From contig JAIBBN010000014.1 of the NCBI GenBank assembly GCA_019694655.1, forward strand, positions 1 through 64,000: DNA of 64,000 nt, written 5' to 3'. Positions 22,818 to 31,799 of this stretch are shown here, in pieces. Position 1 is the first letter of the stretch, and every line of letters starts with the position of its first letter. This DNA is from Leptospirales bacterium. GTDB lineage: Bacteria > Spirochaetota > Leptospiria > Leptospirales > Leptonemataceae. The notes beneath the pieces were generated by a model. It ran no database searches and was not told where the DNA came from. It worked only from the letters and a program-made list of their open reading frames with translations. The position numbers were made by a program, and so were the translations under genes.

Positions 22818-24809
22818 TCAGGACGGCTCGATGAAGCGTCGCTTGCGCCGGTAGAGCGTCACCGCCAGTGCCAGAGCGCCGGTCATCGCCAGCGGAAAGA
22901 CAAATACACAGAGTACGATCAAGCGCAGCTTCAGCTCATCGCTGACCAGCACGCTGCGGCTTTCACGTTCGCCTGGTGTGATGCCAGCAGCCAGCGGATT
23001 CTCTACCATCCAGAGCAGGGTTTGCGCCGCCAGCGCCAGGTTCACGTTCTCCACGCCCATGCGCGCGTGACGGTCGGCCAGCCAGTCCGTCCCGGAGAAA
23101 ATGGCCAGCTTCGGTCCGCCGGCCAGATCCGGTTTTTCAAAGGCCGCGCCAAGGGTGTAGCGTTCCTGCGGCTCGCTGTCTTCGCGTCGGGCGTTCTGGT
23201 TGCGGTCGTCGAAAGTATTGTAACTGCTGAACAGAATGGCCGTTGGCGCCAGTTCGCGCAGCGAAGCAACGGATGTACGAACTACGCGCTCATTGCGATC
23301 ATCAGCGGGCGGCGCGCCTGCTGCGGGCGACTGTTGATCAGCAGGCGGTACAGCGACAGGCGATGCGCCAGGCGCTTGCTTGAGCGCGCCAAAATCAGGG
23401 CCGACCAACAAATACCGCCGGGCGCCAGAGCTGTAGGCGTCCGTAATGCGGTGCGTGCCGTAGCTGTCGGTCAGCAGGACGCCGCTGAGCGTAGTATTGG
23501 TAAGCCGGGCGCGCTGCAGCGCATAGTCGCCGGGAACTTCTTTCAACAGCCAGGACAGATCCTCCGCACCGCGCGGATCAATGCATGCAAAGACCTTGCC
23601 TCCCGATTTCAGAAATTGCAGCACGGATTCGCGCGCCGGCTGCGAAAAAGGAGTAGTGGGGCCAACAATGAAAAGTACATCGGCGTCATCCGGGATTTTT
23701 CCGGGCCAGCCATTGCTGGAATCGAGGGTACGTACGCTGACGTTGAAATAACGCAATTGCTCTTTGAGCAGTTCGATGGCCGCCGGATTGCCCTCGCTGG
23801 CCGGGATCGCGTAGCGTTCGCCATTGATAGATGTAAAGTAAGCGTTGCGCGCCGGCGCCGCAACGTAGACCAGGGCGCGCACCGATTCGCGCTCCAGTTT
23901 CTTCAAATCGCTTTCGGTATTTACGTAGATCCGCCGCTCCACGTAGGGACGATCGGAAACCACATTGCCGACATCCGGTTTGAGCGTTCGAAAAATAATC
24001 GTTCCGTTGGCAACATTGCCAAACTCCGCGGTATTGAAGGCCTCCAGATCAGCGTTCAAAAAGTGCAGACGGATTCGCGAATTGATGATCGGCAACTGGT
24101 CCAGCATCAGGCGAATATCATCCTCGTACTTGGAAACCTCGCTGATGGGCGCATCGCTGCGACGCTGGCTCCACTGTTTCTCCGGCAGAAAGACGTAGAC
24201 ATCGACATCGCGCTGCACCGATCGAATGATCGAGCGGCCGTTTTCGCTGTAGGAGTAGTAGCCAGGCGTCAGATCAAGGGTCGGGTTGCGCAGGGTGACG
24301 CCGTAGTTGACCAGAACTACCGCAGGGAGGACAGCAAAGATCGAATAGGCGGCGCGCCGCAGGTATTGTGCGCGATGCTCGCGCACCGAGAGACTGGCGC
24401 GGGCCTCCACGCTTTCGCTGAGGCCGGCCATGATGCGATAGACCGCCGAAGCAGCGTAGGAAAGCAAGAAGAGCGCAAGCAGCAACAGTCGCAGCCGCGG
24501 TAGCAGTGCGCTATCGTCGGCCTGGGCGCCAGCAGGCGCTTCCAAAAAGAAGCGCGTAAAATAGGCAAGCGCTGCAAATGCGGCCAGGCCCCAGCTTGCC
24601 AGTGTTGCGCCTTCCAGTCGCGGCAAGAGCTGGCGGCTACGCGCCAGTAAGCCAACCAAAGGATCGAGTAAGGCGACAGCCGCGCCCAGTCCAAGCGCAA
24701 TCATACCCCAGATCGAATCCAGGAAGAGCGTCGCAAGGTAGAGGCCCAGCGAACCGCTAAGATAGATCCAGCCGCCAGAGCGTTGAAAGAATTTTGTCAA
24801 TGCCATCAT
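22818..24809 (-). CDS. GldG-like ABC transporter accessory subunit
   Basis: About 663 residues from the tandem ATGs at 24809/24806, placed 11 bases past the permease stop. Four or so N-terminal membrane helices lead into a long periplasmic region with Tyr-Ser-Glu-Asn-Gly-Arg-Ser, Asp-Val-Asp-Val-Tyr-Val-Phe-Leu, Val-Leu-Phe-Ile-Val-Gly-Pro and Gly-Gly-Lys-Val-Phe-Ala-Cys-Ile-Asp-Pro-Arg, a pattern typical of GldG/ABC-type uncharacterised transport proteins. A last membrane helix and basic tail close it. In Bacteroidetes GldAFG supports gliding; in spirochaetes and others the trio has no settled substrate. Confidence 0.85.
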   Translation of the reverse strand: MMALTKFFQRSGGWIYLSGSLGLYLATLFLDSIWGMIALGLGAAVALLDPLVGLLARSRQLLPRLEGATLASWGLAAFAALAYFTRFFLEAPAGAQADDSALLPRLRLLLLALFLLSYAASAVYRIMAGLSESVEARASLSVREHRAQYLRRAAYSIFAVLPAVVLVNYGVTLRNPTLDLTPGYYSYSENGRSIIRSVQRDVDVYVFLPEKQWSQRRSDAPISEVSKYEDDIRLMLDQLPIINSRIRLHFLNADLEAFNTAEFGNVANGTIIFRTLKPDVGNVVSDRPYVERRIYVNTESDLKKLERESVRALVYVAAPARNAYFTSINGERYAIPASEGNPAAIELLKEQLRYFNVSVRTLDSSNGWPGKIPDDADVLFIVGPTTPFSQPARESVLQFLKSGGKVFACIDPRGAEDLSWLLKEVPGDYALQRARLTNTTLSGVLLTDSYGTHRITDAYSSGARRYLLVGPDFGALKQAPGASPVAVPPADQQSPAAGAPPADDRNERVVRTSVASLRELAPTAILFSSYNTFDDRNQNARREDSEPQERYTLGAAFEKPDLAGGPKLAIFSGTDWLADRHARMGVENVNLALAAQTLLWMVENPLAAGITPGERESRSVLVSDELKLRLIVLCVFVFPLAMTGALALAVTLYRRKRRFIEPS

Positions 24810-24819
24810 AGGATATGTC

Positions 24820-25593
24820 TCAGTTGCCGCCGGCGCGCCAGCGCCGCGATTCAAGCACCTTCACAGTCAAAAAGAGAAAGAGAACCGTCATACTTCCAAA
24901 GAAGACGACTCCCTTCAGCGGGATCACGCCGCGGGTGAAGGCAAAGAATTGATTCAGGCCGTGCGGGTAGGTCAGGATACTGCGCGCTGGCTCCGGCAAC
25001 AGTCCGGCAGCAAAGGAAACCACTTCAAACAGAATGGCCAGGCCAAAGCCAGCGGCAATCGAAACCAGTTGGTTGTCGGATATGCTCGAGGCAAACATCC
25101 CCACGCTATAGTAAAAAAGCCCGCCAAGCAGCAGACCAACAAAGCCGGTAAAGGCGATCGCCAGCGGCGCCTCGGCCACGCCGAAGATATTGATGGCCAC
25201 TACAAGGAAGGCCAATACCAAGATCGAAATGACGCCCATGGCGTATTTGCCCAGCGTCAACTCCAGATCGGACACCGGCAGGGTATAGAGGAGCTCCAGC
25301 GTCCCCTGGCGACGCTCATTCACAAAAGCGGCCATGGATAGGGTCAGGGCCGCAATCATAATTCCTACGTAGTACACATAGAATAGTCCGCGGGCGACTT
25401 GCTCATAGGTGGCCCCGCTTTGCCCCTGAACAATGGCGTTCAGCAGCCCGCAGGCCACCATAGTGACCGCCAGAGCCACCACCGGCAGATTGGAACCCAG
25501 AAAGGAAGCCCACTCCTTGCGAAAGACATGCGCCGACACGCGCAGCAATCGCAGCTGACCCAATTGTCCTGCCATCTGCAGTACTTGCCTCAT
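24820..25593 (-). CDS. ABC-2 type permease (GldF-like)
   Basis: 257 residues with six predicted membrane helices. The motif Glu-Arg-Arg-Gln-Gly-Thr-Leu-Glu-Leu-Leu-Tyr-Thr-Leu-Pro-Val after the second helix is the characteristic cytoplasmic coupling segment of ABC-2/GldF permeases. The start ATGA overlaps the ATPase stop. With the ATPase and GldG-like protein it forms one exporter complex in the inner membrane. Confidence 0.88.
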   Translation of the reverse strand: MRQVLQMAGQLGQLRLLRVSAHVFRKEWASFLGSNLPVVALAVTMVACGLLNAIVQGQSGATYEQVARGLFYVYYVGIMIAALTLSMAAFVNERRQGTLELLYTLPVSDLELTLGKYAMGVISILVLAFLVVAINIFGVAEAPLAIAFTGFVGLLLGGLFYYSVGMFASSISDNQLVSIAAGFGLAILFEVVSFAAGLLPEPARSILTYPHGLNQFFAFTRGVIPLKGVVFFGSMTVLFLFLTVKVLESRRWRAGGN

Positions 25594-26306
25594 CGCATCG
25601 CCTCCGCGCCCTCGCGGGTCAATTGCATGAACTTCTCCTCCAGATGAGCGTGGATGGCATCGCCGCTGAGTTCGCCAGCCAGGCGACCGCGATGTATGAT
25701 CACTACGCGGTCGCAGGTGCGACTGACCTCCGCCAGAATGTGACTGGAAAGCAGCACTGTGTGCTTTCCGGCCAGGGTGCGAATCAATTTGCGAACCTCA
25801 ACGATTTGCACCGGGTCCAGTCCGGATATGGGCTCATCCAGAATCAACACCGGCGGCTCGCCAATCAGCGCCTGGGCCAGCCCGACGCGTTTGCGGTAGC
25901 CAAGCGACAGGGTGCGGATCAAAGCGCGGCGCGCCGGACCAAGCTGGGTCTGCTCAATGACGCGCGTAAATTCGGCGTCAAAATCGGACTCGGCAACGCC
26001 GCGCAGCCGGGCCACAAAGTGCAAATAGTCTTCTACGGTAAGCTCCGGGTAGAGCGGCGGCATCTCCGGCAAGTAGCCGATTTTGCCCTTTACTTCGAGC
26101 GGCCGCGAAAAAACATCGATGCCGTCGATGGAGCATTCTCCGGAGCTTGGCATCAAGTAGCCAGTCAGCACGCGAATCGCGGTCGTCTTGCCGGCGCCAT
26201 TGAGGCCCAGAAGGCCGACCACCTCGCCCCGGTTGATCGTCAGGCTGACGTCCTGCAGCGCCGGGCTTTGACCGTAGAATTTTGTCAGACCCTGTATTTT
26301 GATCAT
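25590..26306 (-). CDS. ABC transporter ATP-binding protein (GldA-like)
   Basis: 238 residues from ATG 26306, directly before the Ile-Lys-Ile-Gln-Gly-Leu-Thr-Lys opening of the domain. Walker A is Gly-Leu-Asn-Gly-Ala-Gly-Lys-Thr-Thr, the signature Leu-Ser-Leu-Gly-Tyr-Arg-Lys-Arg, Walker B Leu-Ile-Leu-Asp-Glu-Pro, and the switch His in Ser-Ser-His-Ile-Leu. It powers the adjacent permease and is the first gene of the six-gene operon; its start is divergent from and close to the TPR gene. Confidence 0.93.
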   Translation of the reverse strand: MIKIQGLTKFYGQSPALQDVSLTINRGEVVGLLGLNGAGKTTAIRVLTGYLMPSSGECSIDGIDVFSRPLEVKGKIGYLPEMPPLYPELTVEDYLHFVARLRGVAESDFDAEFTRVIEQTQLGPARRALIRTLSLGYRKRVGLAQALIGEPPVLILDEPISGLDPVQIVEVRKLIRTLAGKHTVLLSSHILAEVSRTCDRVVIIHRGRLAGELSGDAIHAHLEEKFMQLTREGAEAMR

Positions 26307-26397
26307 GTTGGCAATGAACCCATTTGTGAGCCGTTTGCAGCAGCTCGACGTCAATACTTTTTACGCCGCACGGCCGGCACAGAGAAATCCGCAGAAG

Positions 26398-27966
26398 ATG
26401 CGTCCCGGATTGGCCGCGCTGCTTGCCGCTGCAGCGCTGAGTTTTGCCGCCGCTGCGCTGTACGGCCAGAGTTCCGCTTACCTGCAGGGCAAGCAACAGC
26501 TGGCGCATCGCAATTTTGACGAGGCGTTCCAGTCCTTCCAGCGCGCGTTGAATGCGAACCCCGGCGACGGCAATCCGCTCTACTACATGGGCTACATTCA
26601 GGAGCAACGCAACCGACGCGCCGAAGCGGTCGCCTATTATCGACGCGCCATAGATTTGCGTATGGACAACGACCTGCGCCGCAACGCCTTCTGGAAAATC
26701 GTTCTCTATTATAAGGTCCGTCGCGACTGGGAAAACCTGCTGGTTTACAGCGAACGCTTCCTGGCCTTTCAGGACATCGGCGAGGTGCGCAAGCTGCGCG
26801 AGATGGCGGCGCAGAATCGCGACCCGCGGGCGGCGGCTCATGCCGAATTATTGCGCGAGGCTCGCGAGCACGCTCGCGCCAATCGCATAGAACAATCCAT
26901 CCAGGCCTACCGGCAGGCGCTGCGGCAGGACCCGGACTCGGAGTCGGCGCGCTGGGAACTATCATTGCAATTGATGGAGAAGCGCGACTTTGCCAGCGCT
27001 GATAGCGAACTGCGCCGCCTGTTACAATCGCGTAACGAAGACTGGGAGGTGTATTACAAAGCTGGCATCTGTAGCTTGAATCTGCGTCGCGGCGACCAGG
27101 CCTTGCAGGATTTGGAAAACGCCCGGCGGCTGAACAGCCGTCCTACCGAGGCCTTTGTCTACTTTGTCAATCTGGCGGAAGCGCGCATCCATCTGGATCG
27201 CGAGGATTTTCCAGCGGCGGAGCGGCTGCTGCGCGAGGCGCTGCAGAAGCGCGCCACTCCCTCGGCCAATGCGGCGCTGGCAGTATGCGAATGGGCGCGC
27301 GGCGATCAGAACAGCGCCGACCGTCGCAGTCGGCAGGCGCTGAACGCCGATGGCGCACTGTTTGATGCGCTACTGGTGCAGACCGACCTGCGCAGTCGTC
27401 AGGATGCCAGCGACGCTCTGGAGTTGGGACAGCGATTGCTGAATGCACTCGATGGCGACAATGCGCCCTCGCCGGCGGCGCCGCGCTACGCCCGTGCGCT
27501 GCTCTACGTTGGCCGCAAGGCGGCAATGCGCCAGGATTGGTCGCTTGCACTGCGCGCCTTCGATCGAATCAACTTGGCCGGTCTCAATACAGCCAGCGCC
27601 GTCAGTCTGCGCGACTACAACTTTTACTATGGCCTGACGCTTCTGCGTAGCAATCAACTGGACCGCAGCATCAACCAACTTGCACGCGTGGAGCAATCGC
27701 CGCAGGCTGACTACTACATTGCGGAGGCCGGCGCTCGCCAGCGCAACATGGAGCGCGTCCGGCTGCATCTGAAGCGGGCCGGCGATGCTGATGCTGCTAT
27801 GTGGACGCGCGCTGACGGCGATCCCATCTTCCAGACGCTTGCTGCAGAGGATGCAAATTTTGCCGCCTTTCTTCGCCAGCGCGGCGCGCCGCCGCCAGAA
27901 ACCGCTCCGCCAGGGGCCGAACCATTGCCGACGTCGTCCACGACGTCCTCTCCCTCGCCGCACTGA
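26398..27966 (+). CDS. Secreted TPR-repeat protein
   Basis: About 522 residues from ATG 26398, where a signal peptide begins; earlier in-frame ATGs from 26299 overlap the divergent ATPase. Tetratricopeptide repeats recur: Ala-His-Arg-Asn-Phe-Asp-Glu-Ala-Phe, Asn-Pro-Gly-Asp-Gly-Asn-Pro-Leu-Tyr-Tyr-Met-Gly, and Arg-Arg-Ala-Glu-Ala-Val-Ala-Tyr-Tyr-Arg-Arg-Ala-Ile near the start, and similar units to about residue 420. The tail is rich in Pro, Thr and Ser. It is probably a periplasmic scaffold. Repeats are clear; partners are unknown. Confidence 0.82.
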   Translation: MRPGLAALLAAAALSFAAAALYGQSSAYLQGKQQLAHRNFDEAFQSFQRALNANPGDGNPLYYMGYIQEQRNRRAEAVAYYRRAIDLRMDNDLRRNAFWKIVLYYKVRRDWENLLVYSERFLAFQDIGEVRKLREMAAQNRDPRAAAHAELLREAREHARANRIEQSIQAYRQALRQDPDSESARWELSLQLMEKRDFASADSELRRLLQSRNEDWEVYYKAGICSLNLRRGDQALQDLENARRLNSRPTEAFVYFVNLAEARIHLDREDFPAAERLLREALQKRATPSANAALAVCEWARGDQNSADRRSRQALNADGALFDALLVQTDLRSRQDASDALELGQRLLNALDGDNAPSPAAPRYARALLYVGRKAAMRQDWSLALRAFDRINLAGLNTASAVSLRDYNFYYGLTLLRSNQLDRSINQLARVEQSPQADYYIAEAGARQRNMERVRLHLKRAGDADAAMWTRADGDPIFQTLAAEDANFAAFLRQRGAPPPETAPPGAEPLPTSSTTSSPSPH

Positions 27967-27973
27967 TTGAGAA

Positions 27974-28396
27974 TCAACTGCGCAGCGATGGCGCACGTTC
28001 TTCCATGGACTCGACCAGCTCCTTGATCTGCTCGGCGCCCTTCTTTGGATTGTTGCCGCAATGGCGGATCAATCGTTCCAGTTCTCGCTTCAAGGTCTGC
28101 AGTTCTCTGATCCTGGAATCGATTTCGCTTTTCTTCTGTTGCAAGGCCGGCATGATTCGCTGCGAAGCCTTTTGAGTGGAGTGCGAAAGCAAGGCCAGAA
28201 AATCCTTGATCTCGGCCAGACTGAATCCCAGACGTTTTACCTGGTGGATGAAGCGCAGGCGGTAGTCCGCGTCTTCGCCGTATTCCTTGTAGCTGTTCTC
28301 GCGCCGACCGCCGGATTGCAACAAGCCCAGCTTCTCATAGTAGCGAATTGTATGCCGCGATATGCGCGTTCTGCGGGAGAGGTCCGATATCAGCAT
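27974..28396 (-). CDS. MerR-family transcription regulator
   Basis: 140 residues from ATG 28396, with AAGGATGAG upstream; a start 21 bases earlier is possible. The N-terminal helix-turn-helix reads Ser-Arg-His-Thr-Ile-Arg-Tyr-Tyr-Glu-Lys-Leu-Gly-Leu-Leu, then the wing and a long coiled-coil dimerisation helix. A lone Cys (His-Cys-Gly) is present near the C-terminus but no paired metal-binding cysteines. It is divergent from the DJ-1/PfpI gene, and a MerR-type dyad in the shared promoter suggests that gene is its target. Confidence 0.9.
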   Translation of the reverse strand: MLISDLSRRTRISRHTIRYYEKLGLLQSGGRRENSYKEYGEDADYRLRFIHQVKRLGFSLAEIKDFLALLSHSTQKASQRIMPALQQKKSEIDSRIRELQTLKRELERLIRHCGNNPKKGAEQIKELVESMEERAPSLRS

Positions 28397-28435
28397 GATC
28401 TCATCCTTGCCGCTCAAAAAAATGAGCCTGGCGAC

Positions 28436-28466
28436 TTGACATGAGAGTATACTCTAAGGTTTATAC
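28436..28466 (+). promoter_or_regulatory. MerR-type promoter and operator for the DJ-1/PfpI gene
   Basis: TTGACA at 28436 and TTATAC at 28461 are separated by 19 bases, the lengthened spacer typical of MerR-activated promoters. The spacer contains the perfect palindrome AGAGTATACTCT (28444-28455). It lies 8 bases before the DJ-1 start and 40 bases upstream of the merR start. Confidence 0.8.
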
Positions 28467-28474
28467 TGCCGCTC

Positions 28475-29170
28475 ATGCAAGCGGAAAAAAAGCATCGCGC
28501 CCTGATCGTCGCCACCAGCTACGACCACTTTGACAGCAACGGAAAGAAAACCGGCTACTGGCTGAGCGAGGTGGCCCACTTCTACGAGGCCCTGACCCAC
28601 GCCGGAATTGACTGCGACATTGCCAGCCCATCCGGCGGCGAGCCGCCCCTCGATCGCAAAAGCGCCAGCGTTCTAGATCGCTTCCTGAATCGTAAATTGC
28701 TCAAGGATCCTGGCTACCAGAACAAGATCAGCAATACGCGGAAGATCTCAGAGGTCAAGGCCGCTGACTACGACATCGTCTACTTTGCCGGCGGCCACGG
28801 CGTGATGTATGATTTTCCAGATGATGCCGCCCTTGCCCGTCTGGGCGCTGAGATCTATGAGCGCGGCGGAATCGTTTCGTCGGTCTGCCATGGCGCCTGT
28901 GGTCTGCTGAATATCAAACTTGCCAGCGGGCAGCATCTGATTGAGGGCAAGAAGGTGGCCGGCTATACCAACAGCGAAGAGCTGCTCAGCGGACTGCGCA
29001 CCACCGTGCCTTTTCTGCTGGAGGATGCGTTGAAGAAAAAGGGCGCCCGCTTTGTTAAACGCCCCGCGTTTCTGCCTTTTGCCGTCGCCGATGGCCGGCT
29101 GATCACCGGACAGAATCCCTTCAGTTCAAAGGCCGTAGCGCGCATGGTACTGAAGGCATTGCAGGCCTGA
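28475..29170 (+). CDS. DJ-1/PfpI family protein (Hsp31/glyoxalase III-like)
   Basis: 231 residues. The nucleophile elbow is Val-Cys-His-Gly-Ala-Cys-Gly, after Phe-Ala-Gly-Gly-His-Gly; an upstream Gly-Tyr-Trp-Leu-Ser-Glu supplies the conserved Glu that tunes the Cys. This layout fits HchA/Hsp31-type members, known as methylglyoxal hydratases (glyoxalase III), holdases or deglycases. The MerR-type promoter suggests induction by an electrophile or other chemical stress. Substrate is not determined from sequence. Confidence 0.87.
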   Translation: MQAEKKHRALIVATSYDHFDSNGKKTGYWLSEVAHFYEALTHAGIDCDIASPSGGEPPLDRKSASVLDRFLNRKLLKDPGYQNKISNTRKISEVKAADYDIVYFAGGHGVMYDFPDDAALARLGAEIYERGGIVSSVCHGACGLLNIKLASGQHLIEGKKVAGYTNSEELLSGLRTTVPFLLEDALKKKGARFVKRPAFLPFAVADGRLITGQNPFSSKAVARMVLKALQA

Positions 29171-29251
29171 GCGCAGCTGTCTGCGGCGGCGCGCCAGGCG
29201 CCGCTTTGCGGTTGACTGCTTTTGGTCCCTGGCGCGTCGTTCCAGACGCCA

Positions 29252-29902
29252 ATGGCCGAAAGCTACGAACGCCTGCTGTTGAATAATCGCGAGTGGTCGG
29301 AGCGCAAACTCCAGGACGATCCCGAGTTTTTTGCACGCTTGAGCCGCGTGCAACGCCCGGACTTTCTGTGGATTGGCTGCTCCGACTCGCGCGTTCCGCC
29401 CAATGAGATCACCGGCACTACGCCGGGCGAGATCTTCGTTCATCGCAATGTCGCCAACATGGTGGTGCACACCGATGTGAATTTGCTCTCCGTGTTGCAA
29501 TTTGCCATCGAGGTGCTCGAGGTGCAGCACATCATCGTCTGCGGACACTATGGCTGCGGCGGCGTCGACTTTGCCATGGGCCAGCAAGACCTGGGACTGG
29601 TGAATACCTGGCTGCGCAATATCAAAGAAGTTTACAATTTGCATCGCGCGGAACTGGAAGCAATCTCCGATCCGGTTCAGCGTTCGCGGCGCATGGTGGA
29701 ACTCAACGTAATCGAGCAGGCTCGCAATGTTGCCAAGACCGCCGCCGTCCAGCATGCCTGGCGCAAGCGGGCGCTTGCCGTCCATGGCTGGGTCTATGGC
29801 CTGGAAGACGGGCGCATCATTGATCTGCAATCTACGCTCGAGTCGCCGGAAGATCTGGCGCCTGTTTTTCGCCTGGCCCCTGGTCGCGACGACGAGCTGT
29901 AA
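29252..29902 (+). CDS. Beta-class carbonic anhydrase
   Basis: 216 residues from ATG 29252; a TTG 30 bases earlier is possible. Zinc ligands are in Cys-Ser-Asp-Ser-Arg and Cys-Gly-His-Tyr-Gly-Cys, with His-Arg-Asn-Val-Ala-Asn between, all hallmarks of the beta class. It interconverts CO2 and bicarbonate in the cytoplasm, supplying carboxylases. No operon partner is evident. Confidence 0.93.
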   Translation: MAESYERLLLNNREWSERKLQDDPEFFARLSRVQRPDFLWIGCSDSRVPPNEITGTTPGEIFVHRNVANMVVHTDVNLLSVLQFAIEVLEVQHIIVCGHYGCGGVDFAMGQQDLGLVNTWLRNIKEVYNLHRAELEAISDPVQRSRRMVELNVIEQARNVAKTAAVQHAWRKRALAVHGWVYGLEDGRIIDLQSTLESPEDLAPVFRLAPGRDDEL

Positions 29903-29921
29903 CGCGCGTCCCACAGGCAGA

Positions 29922-31712
29922 CTATTCGCCGGCGGCCTGCAGTCCCAGCTGGCGAATCTGGTAATTCAGGCGCCCGCGGGAGATTCCAAGCAGTTCCGCC
30001 GCACGGCTACGATTGTTTTCGCTGGCGCTGAGCGCCTTCTCAATCAAGTCGCGGGCATAGCCCGCTGTCAGCGCCTCGAAGTCGAGCTGCACGCCGGCAG
30101 CCAGGTTCAGTGCATGCGGCGCTTCAACGACAGCCTCGCTTTGCATTGCCGCTGGCAGGTAATGAGGAGTGATCTCCGCGGCGCCGCGACTATCGGCGAC
30201 CAGACGGATGATGCAATTTTCCAGTTCACGCACGTTGCCCGGCCAGCGCCAGCGGCATAACAAGGCCAGGGTTTGTTCGCCCAGACGCGGCGCCTTCATT
30301 CCCCAGCGCGAAGCGTAGCGTTCAACCAGACTCTGCGCCAGCTGAGGGATATCGCCAGCGCGCTCGCGCAACGGCGGCAATCTGAGCTCGTAGACATTGA
30401 TTCGATAGTAGAGGTCCTCGCGAAACCGGCCGGCGGCGATCATCTCGGGAAGATTGCGATGTGTGGCAAATATCAAACGACAGGCGGCGCGCCGCAGCCG
30501 GCGATCGCCGACCGCCTGGTAGCTGCGCTCCTGAACCAGGCGCAATATCTTCGGCTGAATTTCCAGCGGCATCTCGCCAATTTCATCGAAGAAGAGCGCG
30601 CCCTGGCCGGCCTGTTCCACATAGCCAGCGCGATCGTTGCGCGCATCGGTGAAAGCGCCGCGAACGCTGCCAAACAGCTCGCTTTCCCACAAGGTTGTGG
30701 GAATCGATGCACAGTTTACAGCGACAAAGGGAGCGCCGGGGCCGACGCCCTTGCTGTGCAACAATGCGGCCAGCAGTTCCTTGCCAACGCCGGTTTCGCC
30801 AGTAATCAAAACCGGCATATCCAGAGCAGCGACACGGTGCGCCCTCTCAACGGCTTCGGACATGCGCGCGTCGGAGTAGACCAGGCGATGGTCGCCTATC
30901 TGCAGCTCATTGCCGGCGCCCGCATCGGTCGGCGCTTCCGCGCCATCCGGCGGTCGAAGATGAGCGCGCAGTCGTTGGTTTTCCTGTCGAATGCCTGCAT
31001 TGCGAATGGCCAGAGCAAAGGGAATGCGACTGTTTTCCAGCAGGCGAAGTTCTGCCGGGAAATAGGGTAGATGGTTGCGTTTGCGACCCAGAACCAGATA
31101 GCCAAAAATCTCGCGCTGAAAAAGTACCGGAAAAAAGAGTCGAAAGTCCTCGCCGTACAGTCGGTTGAGTAGAGCGCGCAGACTGCGCAGGAAGCGCGGA
31201 TAACGCTCGCCGGAAGTCTGGCCTTGCTGTGTTGCGCTGCCCAGCAGAAAGATCTGGCGAAACTGCGGTTCCAGCTCGGCCGGCAATCGTAGCCGTCCGG
31301 TCAGCAGTCGGGCCTCCGCGCTCAAGCGCCCATCGCTGACCAGCCAGCCTGGCAAAGGACCGCGGCTGCGCAGGATACTGCGCGTATAGCCGCCGGTGAT
31401 CAGCAGGAAGCCCTTCTCAAAGCCAAAGAGCTCATGCAGCAGGCTAAGACAGTGCTCCAGGAAAAGTCCCGGGTCTTCAAAAGCGTGCCCGGAAGTCTGC
31501 ATTCCTGAGTTGAGCGCCTGCAAGGACTCGGCGCTCAAACGACGCCCCGGAAACAGCAGGGCTTCCAGCCTGGGCAGCAATAGCCAGGCTGCAAGTACTG
31601 CCGCCGGCAAAGGCGCAAGTGCAAGAGGCATGATCAGCAAGGCCGAAGCGATCCATCCAGCAAGCACCAGAAGCGTGATTCCAAGAACAAGGAGGACGCT
31701 TCGCCAGATCAT
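29922..31712 (-). CDS. Membrane-bound sigma-54-type activator with GAFTDA loop
   Basis: About 596 residues; ATG 31736 is an alternative start. Two N-terminal membrane helices (about 5-50) precede a GAF-like sensor (about 85-240). The AAA+ domain has Walker A Gly-Glu-Thr-Gly-Val-Gly-Lys-Glu, Phe-Phe-Asp-Glu-Ile-Gly-Glu Walker B, and arginine-finger region Phe-Arg-Glu-Asp-Leu-Tyr-Tyr-Arg-Ile. The loop that contacts sigma-54 reads Gly-Ala-Phe-Thr-Asp-Ala instead of Gly-Ala-Phe-Thr-Gly-Ala. A Fis-type helix-turn-helix closes it. The membrane anchor on a DNA-binding activator is unusual. Confidence 0.88.
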   Translation of the reverse strand: MIWRSVLLVLGITLLVLAGWIASALLIMPLALAPLPAAVLAAWLLLPRLEALLFPGRRLSAESLQALNSGMQTSGHAFEDPGLFLEHCLSLLHELFGFEKGFLLITGGYTRSILRSRGPLPGWLVSDGRLSAEARLLTGRLRLPAELEPQFRQIFLLGSATQQGQTSGERYPRFLRSLRALLNRLYGEDFRLFFPVLFQREIFGYLVLGRKRNHLPYFPAELRLLENSRIPFALAIRNAGIRQENQRLRAHLRPPDGAEAPTDAGAGNELQIGDHRLVYSDARMSEAVERAHRVAALDMPVLITGETGVGKELLAALLHSKGVGPGAPFVAVNCASIPTTLWESELFGSVRGAFTDARNDRAGYVEQAGQGALFFDEIGEMPLEIQPKILRLVQERSYQAVGDRRLRRAACRLIFATHRNLPEMIAAGRFREDLYYRINVYELRLPPLRERAGDIPQLAQSLVERYASRWGMKAPRLGEQTLALLCRWRWPGNVRELENCIIRLVADSRGAAEITPHYLPAAMQSEAVVEAPHALNLAAGVQLDFEALTAGYARDLIEKALSASENNRSRAAELLGISRGRLNYQIRQLGLQAAGE

Positions 31713-31799
31713 GATTAAGCCAGAGACGCTGATCAAAATCTGTCAGTCGCAAAAAGTAGCCGTTCAATTTTAATCGGCCCTTGCTGCAGGCCTTCAGAA

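Noticed and set aside
22716-24503. 595-codon plus-strand frame
   Set aside because: Antisense to the DUF4340 and GldG-like genes, with low-quality composition and no motif.
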